Shown here in pieces: positions 22,516-28,906 of a stretch of DNA of 28,906 nt. This DNA is from RGIG7450 sp045577655 (GTDB lineage: Bacteria; Bacillota; Clostridia; RUG12999). The position numbers and the translations under genes are program-made. Positions within the stretch are counted from its first letter, which is position 1. Each line of letters starts with the position of its first letter. Where the stretch lies: positions 1-28,906 of the forward strand of contig JAZNIU010000046.1 in the NCBI GenBank assembly GCA_045577655.1. Reading direction: 5' to 3'. Below the pieces are notes generated by a model. That model had not been told where the DNA came from, searched no databases, and saw nothing but the letters and a program-made list of their open reading frames with translations.

Positions 22516-24288
22516 TTATTTCATATTGTTTTCAAGCTTTTCAAGCTCTTCTGTGATTTCTTTGGGGAGTCTGTCGCCAAACTGTGCAAAGAATTCTCTC
22601 TGGTTTGCAATGTCGTCTACCCAGTATTCTTTCTTAACACTCAAAAGTTCGTCAACAACAGCATCTGAAATGTCAAGACCTTCAAGGTTGAGATCCTTTT
22701 TGTCGGGAACAAAACCAATAGCAGTTTCTTTTGCGTCAACTTTGCCTTCACATCTGTCAATAATCCAGTTGAGAACGCGCATATTGTCGCCGAAACCGGG
22801 CCAGAGGAAGTTGTCATCGTCGTCGCGTCTGAACCAGTTAACATGGAAGATTTTAGGAGCTTTTTCAGGGTCCATTTTCTTGCCCATTTCAAGCCAGTGG
22901 CCAAAATAATCAGCCATATTGTAACCAACGAAAGGTTTCATAGCCATAGGGTCACGTCTTACCACACCTACTGCGCCTGCAGCTGCAGCAGTTGTTTCAG
23001 AAGCCCTTGTAGCACCTACAAACACACCGTGCTGCCAGTCTCTTGCCTGGTATACAAGCGGAGCAGTTTTAGCACGTCTGCCGCCAAATACGATAGCAGA
23101 TATCGGCACACCCTGAGGATTTTCAAATTCAGAAGAAATGCATGGGCAGTTAATAGCCGGAGCAGTGAATCTGGAGTTGGGGTTAGCAAGTTTGCCGCCT
23201 TCAGCTACAAATTCTTTGCCGTTAACTTTTTTACCTGTCCACTCTGTTGCATTTTCGGGAGGATTTTTGTCTAAACCTTCCCACCAAACTGTCATATCGT
23301 CGTTGTTGATAGCAACATTTGTGAAAATTGTATTTTTCTTTGTAGATTCAAGCGCATTAAAGTTTGTTTTTGCGTTTGTGCCGGGAGCGACACCAAAGAA
23401 ACCTGCTTCAGGGTTGATAGCATAAAGTTTGCCGTCTTTGGGGTTGATTCTCAGCCATGCAATATCGTCACCAACTGTCCAAACCTTATATCCTTTAAGG
23501 ATTTCGGGAGGAATGAGCATTGCGAGGTTTGTTTTACCGCAGGCACTTGGGAAAGCGGCTGCAATATATTTAACTTCGCCCTGAGGATTTTCGAGCCCTA
23601 AGATGAGCATGTGCTCTGCCATCCAGCCTTCCTGTTTGCCAAGGTAGGAAGCAATTCTAAGAGCAAAACATTTTTTGCCCAGAAGAACGTTTCCGCCGTA
23701 AGCAGAGTTGATGGACCAGATTGCATTGTCTTCAGGGAAGTGAACAATATATCTTTCGTCGGGGTTAACATCTTTTTTAGAGTGGAGACATTTAACGAAA
23801 TCGCCGTCTTCACCGAGAGCTTCCATAACGGGAGTGCCGATTCTTGTCATGATAGCCATGTTAAGAACAACATAAATGCTGTCTGTAAGTTCGATACCTA
23901 TTTTAGAGAAGGGGGAACCTACAGGGCCCATAGAATAGGGGATAACATACATTGTTCTGCCTATCATAGAACCGTCATAAAGCTTTTCGAGTTTTGCATA
24001 CATTTCTGCAGGAGCCATCCAGTTGTTGTTGGGGCCTGCATCTTCTTTTTTTGTTGTACAGATGAAAGTTCTGTCTTCAACACGTGCAACGTCGTTAACT
24101 GCTGTTCTGTGGAAATAGCAACCGGGAAGTTTTTCCTGGTTAAGCTTAATCATTTCACCTGTTTCAACAGATTCAGCACGGAGTGCTTCAAGCTGCTCTT
24201 CGCTGCCGTCAATCCATACAACTTTGTCGGGTTTTGTCAAGGCTTTCATTTCTTCAAGCCATGTAATGACCTTTTTGTTGTTTGTCAT
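22516..24288 (-). CDS. pckG: Phosphoenolpyruvate carboxykinase (GTP type)
   Basis: Cytoplasmic enzyme of 590 residues interconverting oxaloacetate + GTP with phosphoenolpyruvate + GDP + CO2. In anaerobes it may run either way, for gluconeogenesis or for anaplerotic/fermentative CO2 fixation. GTP-family signs: IGRTMYVIPYSMGPVGSPFSKIG, the P-loop with active-site Cys AAFPSACGKTNLAM, VGDDIAWLRINPKDGKLYAINPEAGFFGVAPGTN, PISAIVFGGRRAKTAPLVYQARDW and NWFRRDDDDNFLWPGFGDN. This is clearly not the ATP-type (pckA) protein. Length is normal. The start is ATG at 24288 with AAGGAG 10 bases upstream. It is a single-gene unit with its own promoter and a shared terminator. Confidence 0.97.
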   Translation of the reverse strand: MTNNKKVITWLEEMKALTKPDKVVWIDGSEEQLEALRAESVETGEMIKLNQEKLPGCYFHRTAVNDVARVEDRTFICTTKKEDAGPNNNWMAPAEMYAKLEKLYDGSMIGRTMYVIPYSMGPVGSPFSKIGIELTDSIYVVLNMAIMTRIGTPVMEALGEDGDFVKCLHSKKDVNPDERYIVHFPEDNAIWSINSAYGGNVLLGKKCFALRIASYLGKQEGWMAEHMLILGLENPQGEVKYIAAAFPSACGKTNLAMLIPPEILKGYKVWTVGDDIAWLRINPKDGKLYAINPEAGFFGVAPGTNAKTNFNALESTKKNTIFTNVAINNDDMTVWWEGLDKNPPENATEWTGKKVNGKEFVAEGGKLANPNSRFTAPAINCPCISSEFENPQGVPISAIVFGGRRAKTAPLVYQARDWQHGVFVGATRASETTAAAAGAVGVVRRDPMAMKPFVGYNMADYFGHWLEMGKKMDPEKAPKIFHVNWFRRDDDDNFLWPGFGDNMRVLNWIIDRCEGKVDAKETAIGFVPDKKDLNLEGLDISDAVVDELLSVKKEYWVDDIANQREFFAQFGDRLPKEITEELEKLENNMK

Positions 24289-24343
24289 TTTAATCTATCT
24301 CCTTCCAATAATTAGCAAATAAATAAAAAATACTGCAATATAT

Positions 24344-24373
24344 ATTATACCACATAATATAATATAATTGCAA
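24344..24373 (-). promoter_or_regulatory. Sigma-A promoter of pckG
   Basis: Minus strand: -35 TTGCAA (24368-24373), 18-base spacer, -10 TATAAT (24344-24349) with TGTGG before it. The 11 bases ATTATGTGGTA entering the -10 are identical to those of the hom promoter. The -35 lies inside a small palindrome ATTGCAAT. The rest of the gap back to rsmA (24374-24418) is A/T-rich with nothing else recognisable. Confidence 0.85.
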
Positions 24374-24418
24374 TACCTTTTTATGAATATAAATAAAAAA
24401 TTTAGCTTTTTAATAAAA

Positions 24419-25273
24419 TTATAGCAATTTGTCTGAAAGGGTGGCAAAATTTTCAAGTGAAAGCTTTTCGCCTCTGATATCTTCTCTTAAGTCCATTTCT
24501 TTTATTGCAGAGAGAATTTTTTCTTTTGAAAAGCCCATACCCGAAGAAGAAAGACTGTTCACAAGGGTTTTTCTTCTTTGTGCAAATGCCCCTTTAACCA
24601 CTTTAAAAAACATAGTTTCATCCGTGGGAGAAACAGACGGTTCTGGAAGAATATCCAGTCTTATTACGGCGGAAGACACTTTTGGTGCCGGAATAAAATC
24701 TTCGGCAGGAACCGTGAAAGCAATTTTTGGAGATGTATAATACTGGACGTGCACGGAAAGGGAAGCAAAATCCTTGCTGCCTTCTTTTGCCGCCATTCTT
24801 TCTGCAACTTCTTTCTGGACCATAACGGTGAAAGAAGAAAAGAGTTCACGGTGTTTTATAAGCTCAAGTATTATAGGCGTGGTTATATAGTATGGCAGAT
24901 TTGCCACAAGTGTAACCTTTTCTCCGCCAAAATGTTCTTCTATCAGCGCCGGCAAATTGGTTTTCAGTATATCGCCGTTTATGACGGTAACATTTTCTTT
25001 GTCAGAAAGTGTAAAGTCTAAAACCGGCAAAAGTTTCTGGTCAATTTCAACGCAAACAACTTTTTTTGCATTGTCGGCAAGTGTGCGGGTGAGCGTGCCG
25101 ATACCGGGCCCTATCTCAAGAACGTTTGTATCACTGTCAATGCCTGCAGCGGAAACAATACCGTCCAGAACGCTGCTGTTTATAAGAAAATTCTGCCCGA
25201 GCGATTTTGAAAAGGTTTTTCCAAACCTTTTCATAACGCTGCGGATATCATTTATATCGGTTAAATTAATCAT
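24419..25273 (-). CDS. rsmA: 16S rRNA dimethyladenosine transferase RsmA (KsgA)
   Basis: SAM-dependent enzyme of 284 residues that dimethylates A1518 and A1519 in helix 45 of 16S rRNA during 30S maturation; loss gives kasugamycin resistance in studied bacteria. Motifs: SKSLGQNFLINSSVLDGIV (N-terminal signature), VLEIGPGIGTLTRTLA (SAM motif I), VVCVEIDQKLLPVL (motif II), VANLPYYITTPIILELI (catalytic NLPY), QKEVAERM and the C-terminal helical domain. The ATG at 25273 overlaps the stop of the upstream topoisomerase gene by 8 bases (ATGATTAA). No convincing terminator follows. Confidence 0.97.
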   Translation of the reverse strand: MINLTDINDIRSVMKRFGKTFSKSLGQNFLINSSVLDGIVSAAGIDSDTNVLEIGPGIGTLTRTLADNAKKVVCVEIDQKLLPVLDFTLSDKENVTVINGDILKTNLPALIEEHFGGEKVTLVANLPYYITTPIILELIKHRELFSSFTVMVQKEVAERMAAKEGSKDFASLSVHVQYYTSPKIAFTVPAEDFIPAPKVSSAVIRLDILPEPSVSPTDETMFFKVVKGAFAQRRKTLVNSLSSSGMGFSKEKILSAIKEMDLREDIRGEKLSLENFATLSDKLL

Positions 25274-27452
25274 TGCTGAAAAGTCCTATCTGCACAAAAG
25301 GCTTGTCATCCTCTTTGGCTGCTCTGCCCGAAGAGGGGATTTTATCCGAATAATAGGGTTTGATGTCGGCAAAGTCGCTGTCATCTGCAAGAGACATGCT
25401 TTTTAAGAATTTGTCGCGTTTTGACAGGTAGACCTGAATTCCCTGGGTATCTCGTTTGTTTTTCGCCGGTATAAGTGAGGAGTTTACAACCAGGAATCTG
25501 CCGCCTGTGCTTTCAAGAACAATTAGGCAATCCTCTTTGATATAGACCATTCCAACCGCAGGAACCTTTGCATAGAATGCAGCAGTCAGTTTACGGCGGT
25601 TTGTTTTGGTTTCATAACTTTTCATATCAACTTTTGCAACCTTGCCGTTTGAAAAAGCAAAAAGCAGAAAACCGCTGTAATCTGAAGTTGTGGTCATAAA
25701 CAATATTTTTTCGTCCTGTTCCAACCCTAAAATGTTTGGCAAATATTCACCCAAAAGACTTGCTTTGCAACCGTCCGGTAAATCGTAAAGGTGAGATTTA
25801 TAAACCTCGCCTTTGTCCGAGAAGAAAAGAACATCGTCTTTATTGGACGCTTCCATTTCAGAAATAATTTCATCCTCGGGTTTAAGTTTCTGTTCGGAAG
25901 CACCGCGCAGAGACACAAGAGAAATCTTTTTGAAATATCCGTCACGGGTGAGGAACACTCTGAGGCGATAGTCGTCAATCTGGACATCGTCTGCCGTGTC
26001 TGTAATTTCTTCAGACGTTATAATATCGCTTTTCCTTGCCACACCGTATTTTTTGGAAATGGCTTCAAGGTCGGATATTATGAGTTTTTTAATCTTTTTT
26101 TCGCTGTCCAAAATGGTCTGCATATCTGCAATTTCATCTTTCAGACGATCAACATCCGACAGACCTTTTAAGATATATTCTTTGTTAAGATTACGGAGTT
26201 TTATATTGGCAACATATTCTGCCTGAATTTCATCAATTCCAAAGCCTTCCATAAGACGGGGAACAACAAGAGCATCCTCTTCGGTACCTCGGATAATGGC
26301 AATGGCCTTGTCAATGTCAAGAAGAATCTTTTTAAGACCTTCAAGAAGGTGGAGCTTGTCCTGCTTTTCTTTTATGTCAAATCTAAGCGCACGGGACACA
26401 CATTCTATCCTGAAATTGCACCAGTTTTTGATTATATCCTTTACACCGAGGACATAGGGCATGCCGTTTAAAAGCACGTTGAAATTGCAACCGAAAGAAT
26501 CCTGGAGAGGAGTGGTTTTAAAAAGACGCTGCATAAGAGCATCCGGGTCGGTGCTTTTTTTGATGTCTATTGTAATCTTAAGACCGGTTTTGTCCGACTC
26601 GTCACGAATGTCGGAAATTTCTTTGAACTTGCCGCCTTTAACACATTCAACAATTTTGTCAATAATTGCTTCAATAGAGGTGGTATAGGGAATTTCATAA
26701 ATCTCAATACAGGAATTTTTCTTGTCGTATCTGTATTTTGAACGAATTTTAAAAGACCCTCTGCCACTTGCCAGAATGTTGTCCATCTGTGCTTTGTCAT
26801 AAACAATTTCACCGCCGGTGGGAAAATCGGGGGCGAGGATATATTCGGTAATATCACAGGATTCGTTCTTTAAAAATGCAATGGTTGCAGCACAAACCTC
26901 TTTGAGATTGAAACTGCATATATTACTTGCCATACCAACGGCAATACCCTGGTTTGGATTAACTAAAATATTGGGGAAAGTGGTAGGAAGCAGAACGGGT
27001 TCTTTCATTGTTCCGTCATAGTTGTCGGTGAAATCCACCACGTTTTTGTTTATGTCTTTAAAGACTTCCTGAGAAATGGTGTCAAGCTTTGCTTCGGTAT
27101 ATCTTGAAGCAGCATAGGACATATTTCTTGAATAGTGTTTACCGAAATTGCCTTTTGAGTCCACAAGCGGATGAAGAAGAGCTTCGTTTCCGCGGGTGAG
27201 ACGCACCATTGTTTCGTAAATGGCAGCATCGCCATGAGGATTGAGTTTCATGGTAGCACCCACAATATTGGCGGATTTGGTACGGTTTCCGCTCAAAAGC
27301 CCCATTTTATACATTGTGTAGAGCAACTTGCGGTGGGAAGGTTTAAACCCGTCAATTTCAGGAATTGCACGGGAAATGATTACACTCATGGCATAGGGCA
27401 TATAGTTTTTTTCCAGAGTTTCGGAAATATATTCTTGTGTTATGTTTGTCAC
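25266..27452 (-). CDS. Divergent type IIA topoisomerase A subunit (GyrA/ParC-like)
   Basis: DNA-cleaving subunit of 728 residues. It starts with a GyrA/ParC core (NYMPYAMSVIISRAIPEIDGFKPSHRKLLYTM). The catalytic dyad is Arg117-Tyr118 in AASRYTEAKL. The preceding loop is GNFGKHYSRNMSYAASRY, unlike the usual GNFGS(I)DGDxAAAMRY. The quinolone region reads NPHGDAAIYETM, with Ala76 and Glu80 at the positions of E. coli Ser83 and Asp87. A coiled-coil stretch lies near residues 355-475, then a shortened beta-propeller-like C-terminal domain without a recognisable GyrA box, which argues against true gyrase. The start is GTG at 27452, seven bases after GGGGG and 17 bases after the B-subunit stop. I treat it as a non-canonical topoisomerase IV-like enzyme; the chromosome's ordinary gyrAB is presumably elsewhere. 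Confidence 0.88.
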   Translation of the reverse strand: MTNITQEYISETLEKNYMPYAMSVIISRAIPEIDGFKPSHRKLLYTMYKMGLLSGNRTKSANIVGATMKLNPHGDAAIYETMVRLTRGNEALLHPLVDSKGNFGKHYSRNMSYAASRYTEAKLDTISQEVFKDINKNVVDFTDNYDGTMKEPVLLPTTFPNILVNPNQGIAVGMASNICSFNLKEVCAATIAFLKNESCDITEYILAPDFPTGGEIVYDKAQMDNILASGRGSFKIRSKYRYDKKNSCIEIYEIPYTTSIEAIIDKIVECVKGGKFKEISDIRDESDKTGLKITIDIKKSTDPDALMQRLFKTTPLQDSFGCNFNVLLNGMPYVLGVKDIIKNWCNFRIECVSRALRFDIKEKQDKLHLLEGLKKILLDIDKAIAIIRGTEEDALVVPRLMEGFGIDEIQAEYVANIKLRNLNKEYILKGLSDVDRLKDEIADMQTILDSEKKIKKLIISDLEAISKKYGVARKSDIITSEEITDTADDVQIDDYRLRVFLTRDGYFKKISLVSLRGASEQKLKPEDEIISEMEASNKDDVLFFSDKGEVYKSHLYDLPDGCKASLLGEYLPNILGLEQDEKILFMTTTSDYSGFLLFAFSNGKVAKVDMKSYETKTNRRKLTAAFYAKVPAVGMVYIKEDCLIVLESTGGRFLVVNSSLIPAKNKRDTQGIQVYLSKRDKFLKSMSLADDSDFADIKPYYSDKIPSSGRAAKEDDKPFVQIGLFSND

Positions 27453-27468
27453 TGCAATGCCCCCTTCC

Positions 27469-28906
27469 TTAAGCTAAATCGAGCATATCGAGATATTTGC
27501 TGCCGTGCTGTGCTATATAATCTTTTCTTGCGGGGAGATTGTCTCCCAGAAGAACGTCAAACATTGTTGCAACACGCTCGGCATCGTCAAGCGTAACCTG
27601 AATGAGCCGGCGGGTTTCGGGGTTCATTGTGGTTTCCCACATCATTTCAGGCTCGTTTTCACCAAGACCTTTTGAACGCTGAATGGTGTATTTGCCCGAA
27701 AGGTTTGCCACAATTTCTGCTTTGTCACGCTCGGTATATGCAAAATATGTTTTGTCTTTGCATGTAATCTCAAAAAGAGGAGATTCAACAATATAAACAT
27801 ATCCCAGTTCAATGAGTGTGGGGACAAGCGCATAGAGCATGGAAAGAACAAGAGTACGAATCTGGAACCCGTCGACGTCGGCGTCGGTACAGATTATGAG
27901 TTTGTTCCACCTGAAATTGTTTATATCAAAAGTGGAAAAATCTTTGTTATGTTTGGATTTGATTTCAACGCCGCAACCGAGAACTTTTATAAGGTCGGTT
28001 ATAATTTCGCTTTTAAAAATTTTATTATAGTCGGCTTTTAAACAGTTCAGTATTTTACCTCTTATAGGCATAAGCGCCTGAAATTCTGCATCTCTGCTCT
28101 GTTTACAGGAGCCAAGGGCACTATCACCCTCGACAATGTAAATTTCACGTTTGCTTAAATCTTTGGTACGACAGTCGACAAATTTTTCCACGCGGTTGTT
28201 GATGTCGATAGACCCGGAAAGCTTCTTTTTAACGCTGAGTCTTGTCTTTTCGGCAGATTCGCGGCTTCGTTTGTTCACAAGTGCCTGAGCAGCAATTTTT
28301 TCTGCATCTGTTTTGTTTTCGATGAAATAAATCTCAAGGTTATGACGCAAAGTTTCTGTCATAAAATCCTGAATGAACTTGTTGTCAATAGCCTTTTTTG
28401 TCTGGTTTTTATAGTCGGTATGAGTCGAAAAAGAATTGGTTACCAGGATAAGACTGTCCTGAATGTCCTGGAAAGTGATTTTAGACTCATTCTTTGTATA
28501 TTTTGCATTTGTGGAAAGGTATTTGTCAAGTGCATAGGTAAATGCATTCTTAACTGCTCTGTCAGGCGAACCGCCCTCTTCAAGAAAACTTGAGTTGTGA
28601 TAATATTCAATGGCTCTTGCATGGTTATTGAAACAAAAAGACACATTGAATTTAATCTTATAATCGTCTTTGTCGGGACGGTCACGGCCAACACCTTCAC
28701 CGGTTATGCTGTATGTGCTTGTGAAAGAGTTTTCCCCCGCAAGTTCTGTAATATAGTCGGTTATTCCGTCAGGATAGAGATATTCAAAAGTTTCCATTCC
28801 TGTCGGTGTTTCGTTGCGCAGAACAAGTTTAAGACCTGCGTTTACAATAGCCTGTCTTTTTAATACATCCTGATAAAATTCAAGGGGAATGTCAATTTCG
28901 GTGAAA
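27469..28906 (-). CDS. Divergent type IIA topoisomerase B subunit (GyrB/ParE-like), 5' part beyond right edge
   Basis: ATPase subunit partner of the A subunit. The open frame continues to the right edge without a start (it reads FTEIDIPLEFYQDVLKRQA at the edge), so the N-terminal GHKL ATPase domain is mostly outside; a Met at 28797 is internal. Visible: transducer domain with the QTK loop (KNQTKKAI), then the TOPRIM domain with IYIVEGDSALGSCKQSRDAEF (catalytic Glu), MPIRGKILN and CTDADVDGFQIRTL (DxD metal site), and the C-terminal RSKGLGENEPEMMWETTMNPETR. The usual SAGGSAKQGRD reads SALGSCKQSRD, a divergence matching that of the A subunit. Length of the TOPRIM region is normal for ParE or Gram-positive GyrB. 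Confidence 0.9.
   Translation of the reverse strand, partial: FTEIDIPLEFYQDVLKRQAIVNAGLKLVLRNETPTGMETFEYLYPDGITDYITELAGENSFTSTYSITGEGVGRDRPDKDDYKIKFNVSFCFNNHARAIEYYHNSSFLEEGGSPDRAVKNAFTYALDKYLSTNAKYTKNESKITFQDIQDSLILVTNSFSTHTDYKNQTKKAIDNKFIQDFMTETLRHNLEIYFIENKTDAEKIAAQALVNKRSRESAEKTRLSVKKKLSGSIDINNRVEKFVDCRTKDLSKREIYIVEGDSALGSCKQSRDAEFQALMPIRGKILNCLKADYNKIFKSEIITDLIKVLGCGVEIKSKHNKDFSTFDINNFRWNKLIICTDADVDGFQIRTLVLSMLYALVPTLIELGYVYIVESPLFEITCKDKTYFAYTERDKAEIVANLSGKYTIQRSKGLGENEPEMMWETTMNPETRRLIQVTLDDAERVATMFDVLLGDNLPARKDYIAQHGSKYLDMLDLA

Noticed and set aside
23611..24315. A 234-codon plus-strand open frame opposite pckG.
   Set aside because: It is the antisense shadow of a highly conserved enzyme gene, and its product shows no recognisable domain.
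1..28906. CRISPR arrays, tRNA or rRNA genes, insertion sequences.
   Set aside because: No regularly spaced repeats, no cloverleaf or rRNA-like segments and no transposase frames were recognised on reading either strand; a dedicated search was not possible.

Overview
The window is a gene-dense stretch of a low-to-moderate GC Bacillota chromosome. It is most likely an anaerobic member of the Clostridia. The evidence is the gene order hrcA-grpE-dnaK-dnaJ-prmA-rsmE under a perfect CIRCE element, spoIIM next to xerD (a Bacillus/Clostridium synteny implying at least ancestral sporulation), strong Shine-Dalgarno sites before nearly every gene, and sigma-A promoters with an extended -10. Genus cannot be set from sequence alone. 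No rRNA, tRNA, CRISPR array or insertion sequence was seen. No stretch over 300 bases lacks a gene; the longest gaps (about 130-140 bases) hold promoters.

Layout, left to right. (1) 1-3220, minus: a BMP-type ABC importer, lipoprotein then double ATPase then permease, the permease cut by the left edge. (2) 3268-4859, minus: ruvA-ruvB. (3) 4982-7255, minus: proC-spoIIM-xerD, with its own promoter, a structured leader and a strong terminator. (4) 7395-16701, minus: the heat-shock operon hrcA-grpE-dnaK-dnaJ-prmA-rsmE followed by three tandem M42 aminopeptidase paralogues. (5) 16793-18025, minus: a lone, apparently intact phage terminase large subunit. (6) 18077-19279, minus: a phosphoglycerate-mutase-like protein, divergent from (7) 19416-22488, plus: hom-lysC and, past a terminator, an Sfp-type phosphopantetheinyl transferase. 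(8) 22516-28906, minus: GTP-type PEP carboxykinase with its own promoter, preceded by an operon of a divergent type IIA topoisomerase (B subunit cut by the right edge, then A subunit) and rsmA/ksgA.

How it works together. Most genes are housekeeping: recombination repair (RuvAB), chromosome resolution (Xer), topology, ribosome modification (RsmA, RsmE, PrmA), protein folding, peptide turnover, proline synthesis, and the aspartate branch (LysC, Hom). The ApgM-like gene beside hom is probably the alternative homoserine kinase, so the divergent locus would make phosphohomoserine from aspartate.

The less ordinary points are these. The orphan terminase has its Shine-Dalgarno buried in the 3' arm of the preceding intrinsic terminator. 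A dyad joins the two divergent -35 boxes of the apgM-like gene and hom. The Xer recombinase has two substituted catalytic positions. The topoisomerase A subunit has Ala and Glu at the two main quinolone-contact positions. A dyad lies inside a 19-bp promoter spacer before bmp. Nothing here amounts to a clearly new multi-gene defence or mobile system; the terminase arrangement is the best candidate for something undescribed.
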